Shown here one piece after another: positions 1 to 7,892 of a DNA stretch of 64,000 bases. Below the pieces are notes generated by a model that had not been told where the DNA came from, did no database searches, and saw only the letters and a program-made list of their open reading frames with translations. Position numbers and translations under genes: made by a program. The DNA is from Streptomyces sp. CB02056 (GTDB taxonomy: Bacteria; Actinomycetota; Actinomycetes; Streptomycetales; Streptomycetaceae), in assembly GCF_001905545.1 (NCBI RefSeq), contig NZ_LIPD01000006.1, positions 248,001 through 312,000 of the forward strand, in the 5' to 3' direction. Within the stretch, counting starts at the first letter, position 1. Each line of letters starts with the position of its first letter.

Positions 1-139
1 CGCTGGACAGTGGCGGCGCGCTGTCCGCAGGGCGGGGCTCGACCACCCGCACCGGGGCCGCGGCGCCCCGCAGGCGCTGGGCGAGGAGGGATCGTTTGGC
101 GGCGGACCAGTCTGCGGGCAGGTCCCGGGTGTCGGTCAT
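1..139 (-). CDS. NRPS-like protein, N-terminus only (cut by window edge)
   Basis: The first 46 codons of a gene running off the left edge begin with ATG at 139. The residues DWSAAKRSLLAQRLRG match the short helical segment that commonly opens NRPS modules just before a condensation domain. The start lies 55 nt after the stop of the upstream C-A-T NRPS gene on the same strand, so the two are probably co-transcribed and act on one assembly line. The ribosome binding site is weak. Nothing of the catalytic domains is visible, so the NRPS call rests on this N-terminal segment and on the neighbour. Confidence 0.5.
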   Translation of the reverse strand, partial: MTDTRDLPADWSAAKRSLLAQRLRGAAAPVRVVEPRPADSAPPLSS

Positions 140-194
140 CGGCAGTCCATTCGGGCGTGGAGCGGGGCGGTCGCGGAAGGGCGGTCGGCGGCGG

Positions 195-3100
195 TCAACG
201 CCGCTCTCGCACGACGGCGGCCAGGGCGGCCGGGGTGGAGGCGTCGAAGAACAGGTCGAAGTCGAGTTCGACCCCGAACGCGGCGCGGATCCGGGCGGTG
301 ATCTGGATGATCGTCAGCGAGTGCCCGCCGAGGTCGAAGAGGTCGTCCTCCGGGCCGATGCCGGAGGCGCCCAGGACCTCCTCCCAGATCGCCAGGACGC
401 CCGCGGTGACCTCGTCGGCCGCCACGGGACCGGCCGCGGCGGTGCGCGGCGGGGCGGGCAGGGCGCGCCGGTCGAGCTTGCCGCTCGCCGTGAGCGGCAG
501 GCGGTCGAGGGCCACGAACTGCCGGGGCACCATGACCGCGGGGAGGGTGCGCAGCAGGTGGTCCCGCAGGTCCGCGTCGGACGGCGGTTCGCCGCCGGGT
601 GCGGCCACCCGGTAGCCGACGAGCGCGGGTTCCCCATCGGCCTGCCCGCACACGGCGACGGCGGCCGCGGCGACCGCCGGGTGGCCGAGCAGCGCGGCCT
701 CGATCTCGCCCAGTTCGATCCGGTGGCCGCGGATCTTCACCTGGTCGTCGATCCGGCCGTGGAACTCCAGTTCGCCGTCCGGCGTCCACGCCGCGAGGTC
801 ACCGGTGCGGTACATCCGGCCGCCGGTTCCGGCGAACGGGTCCTCGACGAAGCGTTCCGCCGTCAGTTCGGGGCGGCCGCGGTAGCCGTCCGCGACGCCG
901 TCGCCGCCCAGGTGGAGCTCGCCGGGGATCCCGATCGGCAGCGGCCGGCCGTCCGCGTCCAGGACGTACGCCCGGGTGTTGGCGACCGGCCCGCCGATCA
1001 CCACGGCCTCCGGTCCGGCCGGGACGTCGGCGCAGGTCGCGTAGATCGTCGCCTCGGTCGGGCCGTACCCGTTGATCAACCGCCCGAGGGAGCCGCGGAG
1101 TTCGCGGGCCAGCGGCAGCGGCAGGGCCTCCCCGCCGACGATCCCGGTCAGCCCGGCCGGCAGCGGCCCGGCGCTGAGCAGCACGCGCCAGCCCGCGGGG
1201 GTCGCCTGGAGGTGGGTCACGCCCTCGCGCCGGACCAGCCCGACCGTTCCGGGCGCGTCCAGGGCGGCGCCCTCCGGTGCGAGGACCAGCCGACCGCCGG
1301 TGACCAGTGGCAGCAGGATCTCCAGCCCGGATATGTCGAAGGAGAGCGAGGTCAGGCCGAGCCAGACGTCCCCGGGCCCCGAGCCCAGCCGTTCGGCGAA
1401 GGAGGTCAGCAGGTTCACCAGCGCCCGGTGCCCGATCTCCACTCCCTTGGGCCGCCCGGTCGAGCCGGAGGTGTACAGCACGTAGGCGAGGTCGCCGGGC
1501 GGGGTGGGCGCCGCCGCGGACCCCGGCTCGGCGCGGGCGCTCCCGAGCCGGAGGACGGCCGGTGCCGCCGCCACCACGTCGGGGGCGGGCTCCCGGTCGG
1601 CGACCAGCAGGGCCGCGCCGGAGTCGGCGAGCACGAAGGCGAGCCGCTCGGCGGGGTGTCCGGGGTCGATCGGCAGGTAGGCGGCCCCGGCGGCGTGCAC
1701 CGCGAGCAGGACGGCGGGCAGGTCGGCGGAGCGCTCCAGGTGCAGGGCGACGACGTCGCCCCGGCCGACCCCGGCCCCGCGCAGGACGGCGGCCAGTTCC
1801 TCGGTCCGCGCCACCAGCGCCCGGTAGGTCAGCCTCGCGGCGCCCGCGCTGACGGCGGGGGCGTCCGGCGTCTCGGCGGCCCGCTCCCGCACCAGGTCCA
1901 GCACGGTGCGCTCGCGCGGGTAGGAGCGGGCGGTGGCGTTCCACCCGTCCGTCACCAGGTACCGCTCCTCCGCGCCCAGCACCGGCAGGGCGCTCAGCGG
2001 CGCCTCGGGCGTGGCCGTCGCGGCTTCCAGCAGCGCCGTGTAGTGCCCGGCGACGCGGTCCGCGGCGTCCGGCGACAGGACCGCCGGGGCGTACTGGAGC
2101 GAGAACGCGAGCCCGTCGGCGGTGTCGACCGCCTGGAGGTGCAGGGTGTTGCGGGCGGCGCCGTTGAACACCGTGCGGTCCACCCGGACGGTGCTCCCCG
2201 GGAACACCGGGTCCACGGCGCGGGCGCGCCGGTAGCCGAACGACACGGGGGCCAGCCCGGCGCGCGGCGTGAGGCCGCCGACGGCCGCGCCGAAGGGCAC
2301 GGGGCGGAACGGGTACCCGCCGCGGGCCTCGGCGCGCACGGCCCGGGCGTACTCGGCGAAGGACGTCCCGGTGCCCACCCCGGCCGGGGCGTGCACCGGC
2401 AGCTCGTTGACGAACAGCCCGATCTCCCCGGCCTGTTCGGGCGTCCGGACGGACAGCGGCACGGAGACCGGGACGGCCTCGCCGCCGTAGCGCAGCAGCA
2501 GTGCGTGCAGTGCGGCGAGCAGGAACTCGAAGACGGTGACGCCGCAGCGCTCCGCGGCCTCGGCCACGGCGGCCCGGCCGCGCGCGTCCGTCCGCCACGT
2601 TTCGCAGGCTCCGGAGGCCGGGGCGGTGACGGCGTGCGGCAGTCCCGGGAGGACGGGCTCGGTCGCCGCGGCCCACCGCGGGCCGTACCGGTCCGCCGCC
2701 CGGCGGACGAGGTCGGGGTCGGGGTCGAGCGGGGCCGGGGGCGTGGACGGGGGCGTGAACGGGCTCCGGTCGGCGGCCTGCGCGGGCCCGCCCAGGGCCT
2801 GCGCGTAGGCCGTGGCGAGGTCCGCCACCAGGACGTCCTTCGACTCCCCGTCGAAGACCGCGTGGTGCACGACGGCGAGCAGCTCCGCCGCCTCACCGCG
2901 GCCGCGGTAGAGGGTGAACCGCGCCAGCGGGCCCGCCTGGAGGTCCAACGGGCGTGCCGCGTCCTCGGCCAGCCGCTTCTCCCGGCTCTGCGCGCAGTCC
3001 TCGGAGGCGTCGACCACGTCGAGGACCGGGGCGGTGCCGGGCTCCGCGACGAGGCTCCCGCCGCGCTCCACGAACACCTGGGACAGCACGGGGTGTCGTG

Positions 3101-3260
3101 CCGTCACCGTCGAGACGGCACGGGCGAGGGCGTCGGCGTCGACCCGGTCGAAGGAGAGCAGGACGGGCATGTGGAACACCCCGTGGTGGCCGCCGAGGCG
3201 CTCGGTGACCCAGATGCCCCGCTGGAAGGGCGAGGCGTGCGGGGGGAGGGAGTGTGGCAT
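195..3260 (-). CDS. Nonribosomal peptide synthetase, single C-A-T module
   Basis: This 1021-aa protein is one complete elongation module. A condensation domain covers about residues 1-430, with the catalytic HHxxxDG motif as HHAVFDG at 132-138. An adenylation domain follows, with LYTSGSTGRPKG near residue 594, GYGPTEATIY, and YRTGDL. A carrier domain ends the protein, with the phosphopantetheine serine in LGGHSL near residue 978. There is no thioesterase, epimerase or MbtH partner in view, so the product depends on genes beyond the left edge. Aligning by eye to GrsA, the binding-pocket residues read approximately D-I-L-Q-I-G-G-I-Y-K, closest to a glycine-type code I recall; this is tentative. 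The ATG at 3260 has no strong ribosome binding site. Confidence 0.93.
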   Translation of the reverse strand: MPHSLPPHASPFQRGIWVTERLGGHHGVFHMPVLLSFDRVDADALARAVSTVTARHPVLSQVFVERGGSLVAEPGTAPVLDVVDASEDCAQSREKRLAEDAARPLDLQAGPLARFTLYRGRGEAAELLAVVHHAVFDGESKDVLVADLATAYAQALGGPAQAADRSPFTPPSTPPAPLDPDPDLVRRAADRYGPRWAAATEPVLPGLPHAVTAPASGACETWRTDARGRAAVAEAAERCGVTVFEFLLAALHALLLRYGGEAVPVSVPLSVRTPEQAGEIGLFVNELPVHAPAGVGTGTSFAEYARAVRAEARGGYPFRPVPFGAAVGGLTPRAGLAPVSFGYRRARAVDPVFPGSTVRVDRTVFNGAARNTLHLQAVDTADGLAFSLQYAPAVLSPDAADRVAGHYTALLEAATATPEAPLSALPVLGAEERYLVTDGWNATARSYPRERTVLDLVRERAAETPDAPAVSAGAARLTYRALVARTEELAAVLRGAGVGRGDVVALHLERSADLPAVLLAVHAAGAAYLPIDPGHPAERLAFVLADSGAALLVADREPAPDVVAAAPAVLRLGSARAEPGSAAAPTPPGDLAYVLYTSGSTGRPKGVEIGHRALVNLLTSFAERLGSGPGDVWLGLTSLSFDISGLEILLPLVTGGRLVLAPEGAALDAPGTVGLVRREGVTHLQATPAGWRVLLSAGPLPAGLTGIVGGEALPLPLARELRGSLGRLINGYGPTEATIYATCADVPAGPEAVVIGGPVANTRAYVLDADGRPLPIGIPGELHLGGDGVADGYRGRPELTAERFVEDPFAGTGGRMYRTGDLAAWTPDGELEFHGRIDDQVKIRGHRIELGEIEAALLGHPAVAAAAVAVCGQADGEPALVGYRVAAPGGEPPSDADLRDHLLRTLPAVMVPRQFVALDRLPLTASGKLDRRALPAPPRTAAAGPVAADEVTAGVLAIWEEVLGASGIGPEDDLFDLGGHSLTIIQITARIRAAFGVELDFDLFFDASTPAALAAVVRERR

Positions 3261-3755
3261 GTGCGGCTCGATTCGGCAGTCGGTGAATGGTGCGTTCCCC
3301 GTGGCCGGGCGCCGACGTGGCCGACGCCGCGGATGCTCTGGCGACGCGGCCGACGGGCCGCCCCCCGGCCTCGACCTGCCCGGCCCGCAGATCCCCCCTG
3401 CGCACCGCCGGAGCGCCGTCGGTCCTCTCCCCGTCGAAGAGGCCGATCATGGTCCAGACCTGCCGAGAGGTTGGCAGAGAAGCCCTGCGCCGTCAAGGGT
3501 CGTTCCGACCCGCAGGAAAGACGTCATGAACGCGTCCAACCTGCGGGAATGCGACCACGGGGGCGGGCTTCTGATCGTTCGTCATCGTCTCAACGGGCGG
3601 CCGCTCCCGCCGTCGGCCCCCGGACCCCCGGAGCCCTCGCCGAATCGGGTCCGGGCCGTCGCCGCATCAGCTGAGCGCCCGTCGCCGGAGCGGCCCAGCA
3701 GCCACCGCCGGATCAGCCCCGGGGCCCGCCGATTCGGCCCCGGGGCGCCGCCGGA
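3261..3755. other. Intergenic region upstream of the NRPS genes
   Basis: This 495-bp stretch lies between the NRPS start and the 3' end of the GH5 gene, both on the minus strand. It should carry the NRPS promoter. A short dyad, CTGCC-N8-GGCAG, is present near 3461-3478. No reading frame here has convincing family similarity. A plus-strand frame starting with ATG at 3526 runs into the GH5 gene and looks like composition-driven noise. Confidence 0.5.
3716..3746 (-). terminator. Hairpin downstream of GH5 gene
   Basis: Two copies of the self-complementary decamer GCCCCGGGGC (3716-3725 and 3737-3746) can pair around an 11-nt loop, 10 nt past the GH5 stop codon. The 13-bp sequence CGCCGGATCAGCC flanks it as a direct repeat (3706-3718 and 3749-3761, the second overlapping the stop), and a diverged third copy lies at 3661. 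There is no U-tract, as is usual in streptomycetes. Confidence 0.4.
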
Positions 3756-5672
3756 TCAGCCGAGCGGGCGGCAGAGCAGCGCGGCCGGGGCCCCGTACTG
3801 GAGGCGCTGCCAGGTGGACGCGACACCGGCCAGGTACTCGCCGTCCGCGCACTGGCCCTTGTAGCGGCCCGGCGCCCAGTCGCTCGCCACCGAGCCGCCG
3901 GTGGCGGGCCGGTTGTCGCCCCGGTCGAACCAGACCGTGCGGCCGGTCAGCGGCAGCGGACCGGCCGCCGGGGCGCAGAGCAGGGCGGCCACGGCGTTGG
4001 CGCGCACGCTGTAGCCGACCGCGAGGCTGCGGTCGGGGCACTGGAGCTTGTCGTAGCCGGACGCCCAGTCCCCCGCGGTGACGTAGCGCTCGTCGGTGAC
4101 GGTGGTCCAGTCGCCGCCGCCGGCGGCCGGCTCGCCCGCGTCGGTGCACAGGGCCCGGCTGTCGCCGCGGGCGAGGGCGGTCAGGCGCAGGCCGTCCGGG
4201 CAGTCGCCCTTGCGGTTGCCGGGGCTCCAGTCCGGGCGGGCCAGCATCCGCCGGGAGAGGACCTGGTCGGCGTGGTCGAGGGCGAGCATGCTCCAGTGGT
4301 CGACGGCGGGCACCGGGCCGCTCGCGGCCGGCGCGCCGACCAGCCGGGTCCAGTCGGCGGCCCGCCAGTCGCCGGGGTCGGTGAGGCCGGTCCGGGCGCC
4401 GTCCGGGCCGTAGGAGAGCAGCGCCCAGCTGTCCTGCGGCCGCCCGGCGGCGTCGGCCCAGCCGACCAGCGGCCAGACGGCGAAGTCGGTGTCGCCGCGC
4501 ACCAGGATGTCGGTGAACGCGTGCAGCCAGGCCTGCTCCTTGGCGTCGGTCGAGCCCCGGCCGCCCGCGCCGAACTCGCTGATCCACACCGGGGCGGTGA
4601 AGTGCTGCCCGGCCCGGGTGACGAACAGCGCCTGGTCGTCCACCACCTGGGCGAGCTGCTCGGGGGTGAAGTCCTGGTAGCGCGGGTCACTGGTGGATCC
4701 CGGGCCACTGCCCGCACCGGTGTTGGCCGGGCCGGTGTAGCCGTAGAAGTGCGCGGCGTAGACCAGCTTGCCGGAGTCGATCAGGGTGTGGGAGAGGTTG
4801 CGCACCGGGGTGAGCATCGGGCGGCCGTGGCTGAACCCCGCGGCGGGGATGCCGTACCAGTTGATGCCCTCCATGACGACCAGCAGGTCCGGGTCGGCCC
4901 GCAGGACGCGGTTGCCGGCCTCCTCGAAGGCGGCGTACTCGTCGTGGGCGTCGCCCAGGCCCCAGTTGGGGTCGTCCCAGACGTCCCGGCGGACCTCGTT
5001 GCGCAGGTCGACGCCGACCACCCGCTTGTCGGCCTTGTAGCGGTTCACCATGAACAGCCAGTCGTCCTCCCACTGCGCGGTGGACTGGCCGCTGTTCCAG
5101 CGCTCGTTGCCGTCCAGGCCGCAGCAGAAGCGGTAGCTGGTGGTGTGGTTGTTGAGGATCACCGCGAAGCCGTCGGCGGTCAGCGCGGCCACCACGGCGT
5201 CGAACACCTGGAGCGGGGTCCGGCCGCGCAGCTGCGGGTTGGCGGCGACGGCGGAGTCCGGCACGGGGGCGGTGTCGTGGATCATCGCGTTGGCGAACGG
5301 CAGCCGGACGCTGTTGAGGCCCAGCCCGTGGAAGTCGGCCAGCAGCCGGGCCACCGGCACCCGGTCCAGGCCCAGCGGGAGGTTGTGCGACACCTGGTCG
5401 GCCTGGTTGTTCGCCGGGTCGTCGGTGTTCCCGCTGCCCTGCCAGGTGCCCTGGGCTCCGGCCCAGTTGGCGGCCTTCAGCTTGAAGCGGTCGCCGTCGG
5501 CGTCGACGATGTAGCGCCCCCGGGTGCTCAGCGGGCCGGTCCAGGACGCGGCGAGCCGGGCCCCGGCCCCGCCGTCCGGCGCCGCGATGCCAGGGCCCGC
5601 CGCCAGTACGGCGAGCACCGGCAGGGCCGCGACCAGGGCGAGCAGGCGCGCCGCGAGACTCTTCATCGTCAT
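3756..5672 (-). CDS. Secreted GH5-family glycoside hydrolase with repeated C-terminal domain
   Basis: This 638-aa protein has a Sec-type signal peptide (hydrophobic LAARLLALVAALPVLAVLAA) and is probably secreted. The catalytic domain (about residues 40-420) is cellulase-like GH5: the acid/base glutamate is in VDLRNEVR and the nucleophile glutamate in VWISEFGAGG, with NNHTTSY between strands. The last ~180 residues hold three units of about 55 aa sharing DW[SA][PS]G-x-x-K-x-x-C[PA]D, each with cysteines; this is probably a carbohydrate- or surface-binding module, but I cannot name the family. The substrate is likely a beta-glucan or mannan, not determinable here. It appears monocistronic. Confidence 0.88.
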   Translation of the reverse strand: MTMKSLAARLLALVAALPVLAVLAAGPGIAAPDGGAGARLAASWTGPLSTRGRYIVDADGDRFKLKAANWAGAQGTWQGSGNTDDPANNQADQVSHNLPLGLDRVPVARLLADFHGLGLNSVRLPFANAMIHDTAPVPDSAVAANPQLRGRTPLQVFDAVVAALTADGFAVILNNHTTSYRFCCGLDGNERWNSGQSTAQWEDDWLFMVNRYKADKRVVGVDLRNEVRRDVWDDPNWGLGDAHDEYAAFEEAGNRVLRADPDLLVVMEGINWYGIPAAGFSHGRPMLTPVRNLSHTLIDSGKLVYAAHFYGYTGPANTGAGSGPGSTSDPRYQDFTPEQLAQVVDDQALFVTRAGQHFTAPVWISEFGAGGRGSTDAKEQAWLHAFTDILVRGDTDFAVWPLVGWADAAGRPQDSWALLSYGPDGARTGLTDPGDWRAADWTRLVGAPAASGPVPAVDHWSMLALDHADQVLSRRMLARPDWSPGNRKGDCPDGLRLTALARGDSRALCTDAGEPAAGGGDWTTVTDERYVTAGDWASGYDKLQCPDRSLAVGYSVRANAVAALLCAPAAGPLPLTGRTVWFDRGDNRPATGGSVASDWAPGRYKGQCADGEYLAGVASTWQRLQYGAPAALLCRPLG

Positions 5673-5837
5673 CCCCGCTGTGGTGAGGTGGCTCGGGCCG
5701 TCACCCGGCGCTCGGGCGCGCCGTCGGCGAGAATGACAATATGACGGAACCTCATGTTCCGGGAGGGTGCATGCGGCGGCGCTTCCCCGGCGGCCCCGGC
5801 CTCGGTCCTCGGCGTCCTCGCCCCGGCGGCCCCGGCC

Positions 5838-6686
5838 TCAGTCCTCGCCGCCCTCCCCCGGGCCGTCCTCGGCGCGCTGGTCCTCGGTGCGCCCGGCCCG
5901 CCAGTAGCCCATGAAGCAGACCGCGCGCCGGTCCATCCCCCGCTCGCCGACCAGGTGGCGGCGCAGCTCGCGCACCGAGGCCGCCTCGCCCGCGATCCAG
6001 GCGTACGGCCGCCCGTCCGGCAGGTCGGTGGCGCGCACCGCCCCGGTGAGGCCCGGCGCGCCGGAGCGGCGGTGGAGCCAGACGGTCTCGACCCCGGCGC
6101 GCTGGGCCGGGAGGTAGGCCTCCTCGGCCGGCCCGTCCACCTCGGCGAAGATCCGGACCGGCAGGTGCGCGGGCAGTTCCTCCAGGATCGCGGCGATGGC
6201 GGGCAGCGCCGACTCGTCCCCGGCCAGCAGGACCCAGCCGGGGTCGGCGGGCAGCCGGAACTCCACGCCGCCCGCCTCCTCGACGGCCGGTCCGCAGACC
6301 ACCACCCGGTCGCCGGGCGCGGCCGTGGCGGCCCACCGGGAGCCCGGGCCGAGGTCCCCGTGCACGGCGATGTCGATGTCGATCTCGTCGGGGTCGCGGC
6401 GTTGGCCGCGGACGGTGTAGGTGCGCAGCACCGGGCGCACCCGCGGGTCGGCCTCCCGCCAGCTCTGGTACCAGCCGAAGTCGCCGTCGCCGGGCGGGAT
6501 CAGCGGCTCGGACTGCCCGGGGAGCGGCAGCAGCAGCTTGATCCGCTGGTCGAGGCCGCCGTTGACGAACCCGGCGAGGCTCTCACCGGTGAGCGTGACG
6601 CGGACCAGGTGCGGGGTGAGCCCGGCGGTGCGGGCGACGCGCAGGGGGAAGAGCGCGAAACGGGCGGGAGCGGTGACGGTGGACAG
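5838..6686 (-). CDS. Siderophore-interacting protein (FAD ferric-siderophore reductase)
   Basis: This cytoplasmic flavoprotein releases iron from imported ferric siderophores. The family FAD-binding motif appears as RTYTVR, the NAD(P)H-side segment as WVLLAGDESALP, and the C-terminal GYWR signature as FMGYWRAGR. Sequence homologous to the family N-terminus (ARFALFPLRVARTAGLTPHL) continues upstream of the first GTG at 6440. No ATG, GTG or TTG occurs in frame in that stretch, but a CTG at 6686 sits 6 nt after GGAAGGAG, so I take CTG as the start, giving 282 aa, the usual length. An iron box at 6760-6778 lies just upstream, implying derepression under iron limitation. The NRPS genes 3 kb away may or may not supply a siderophore. 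Confidence 0.9.
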   Translation of the reverse strand: MSTVTAPARFALFPLRVARTAGLTPHLVRVTLTGESLAGFVNGGLDQRIKLLLPLPGQSEPLIPPGDGDFGWYQSWREADPRVRPVLRTYTVRGQRRDPDEIDIDIAVHGDLGPGSRWAATAAPGDRVVVCGPAVEEAGGVEFRLPADPGWVLLAGDESALPAIAAILEELPAHLPVRIFAEVDGPAEEAYLPAQRAGVETVWLHRRSGAPGLTGAVRATDLPDGRPYAWIAGEAASVRELRRHLVGERGMDRRAVCFMGYWRAGRTEDQRAEDGPGEGGED

Positions 6687-6759
6687 GGCGGGCTCCTTCC
6701 AGCGAACGGGCGGACGCCGCGGCCGTGCCGGTCCGTTCGTCGTCGACGCGAACCGCAGC

Positions 6760-6778
6760 TTAGGTGAGGCTAACCTAA
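6760..6778 (-). promoter_or_regulatory. DtxR/DmdR1-type iron box
   Basis: TTAGGTGAGGCTAACCTAA is a 19-bp near-perfect palindrome matching the actinobacterial iron-box consensus (TTAGGTTAGGCTAACCTAA) at 18 of 19 positions. It lies 74 bp upstream of the CTG start of the siderophore-interacting protein and past the 3' end of the DUF5996 gene, so it should control the former through an iron-loaded DmdR1/IdeR-type repressor. Confidence 0.92.
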
Positions 6779-6828
6779 ACTCCGCACCGAGGACAGCCGC
6801 CCTGGTTCGCCGTCAGTCACCGTTCCCG

Positions 6829-7773
6829 TCAGCCGCCGTTCCCGGCCGCCACCGGGTCGGTGATGCCGCCGGGCGAGGCCTCGCCCCGGACGTCCCAGCC
6901 GGCCAGGCGGGCCGCGGGCTCGTAGACGGACTCGTAGAAGTCCAGCACCACGGCACGCGGGTCCTCCCGGCCGCGGACCTCGTCGTACGGCAGGACGGCC
7001 AGGTGGCTGCCGCTGCGCTCGACCCAGCCGGCGGTGCCGGGGCGGAGCGGGCTGTCGGCCAGGCCGGCGGGCTCGGGGGCCGCGTAGGAGTAGAAGGCCG
7101 GGTTCGGGAAGGAGTCGTCGCCGAACCAGAAACCGGAGCTCACGACCTCGCGGGAGTAGGCCTCGCGGGTCACCGGGTCGACGGTCCGCGGCTGTTCGAT
7201 CACCCGGCCGGAGAACCGGGTGACGGCGATGTCGAAGGTGTGCCAGAAGTGGTGCACCGGGCTGATCTTCCCGCAGAAGCCGGCGGCGAACTCCTCCAGC
7301 ACCAGGTTGACCTGGCTCAGCACCTGCCAGTAGCGGTTGACCCAGAACGGGTCGTAGGCGGCGTGCTCGGTGTCCTCGGTGAACGGCCGGCCGGCGTCGG
7401 GCAGGTCGAACGGGAACGGGTGCGAGACCGTGACCGGCACGCCGACCGCCGCGAGGGAGTCGAGCGTACGGCGGTAGAACGACGCCACGGACTGGCCGGT
7501 GAGCGGGAACGAGGCCGTGCGGCCGTCCGAGGAGGAGACCACCAGCCGGTGGTCGACGAAGTCGAAGTCGACGCAGAAGGTCCCGCCCCCGTCCAGCACC
7601 GCCATCGGGCGGGTGGTGATGCCGCGCCCGGTGAGGTGGTAGGGGACGTTCCACCAGTGGTTGCGCCGCACGCTGCACGCCAGGCGGATCTTGCCGACGA
7701 CCTGGGCGAAGCGGTGGACCGTCGCCTTGGAGTCCTGCCACTGGGCCAGCGGGATCGGGGGGAACAGCTCCAT
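6829..7773 (-). CDS. DUF5996 family protein
   Basis: This 314-aa protein begins MELFPPIPLAQWQDSKATVH; the WxxSKATVH-type start is characteristic of DUF5996 proteins, and an ATG 14 codons upstream would add a non-homologous tail. Other conserved-looking stretches are FDFVDHRL, FWHTFDIAVTRFSGR and PEPAGL. There is no signal peptide or membrane segment, so it is probably cytoplasmic. The function is unknown; the repeated tryptophans and histidines do not form a motif I recognise. It is followed by the iron box but is transcribed toward it, so it is unlikely to belong to that regulon. Confidence 0.8.
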   Translation of the reverse strand: MELFPPIPLAQWQDSKATVHRFAQVVGKIRLACSVRRNHWWNVPYHLTGRGITTRPMAVLDGGGTFCVDFDFVDHRLVVSSSDGRTASFPLTGQSVASFYRRTLDSLAAVGVPVTVSHPFPFDLPDAGRPFTEDTEHAAYDPFWVNRYWQVLSQVNLVLEEFAAGFCGKISPVHHFWHTFDIAVTRFSGRVIEQPRTVDPVTREAYSREVVSSGFWFGDDSFPNPAFYSYAAPEPAGLADSPLRPGTAGWVERSGSHLAVLPYDEVRGREDPRAVVLDFYESVYEPAARLAGWDVRGEASPGGITDPVAAGNGG

Positions 7774-7892
7774 GAGGGCCACGCTAGGCCGGTGGGGGCC
7801 GCCCCGCATCCGCACCCGGCCCCCGCACGGCCTCGGCCGACGCGCCCCGCCGAGGGACGCGCCGGCCTCGTTCCGACCTTGTTCCGGACCCG

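Noticed and set aside
96..3674. 1192-codon plus-strand open frame across the NRPS gene
   Set aside because: It is a shadow of the NRPS coding strand in GC-rich DNA; the translation is low-complexity Arg/Gly/Val with no domains, while the minus frame has complete C, A and T motifs.
3526..3864. Plus-strand frame starting MNASNLRECDHGGG
   Set aside because: It runs into the GH5 gene antisense, becomes Pro/Ser/Arg rich and has no family resemblance.
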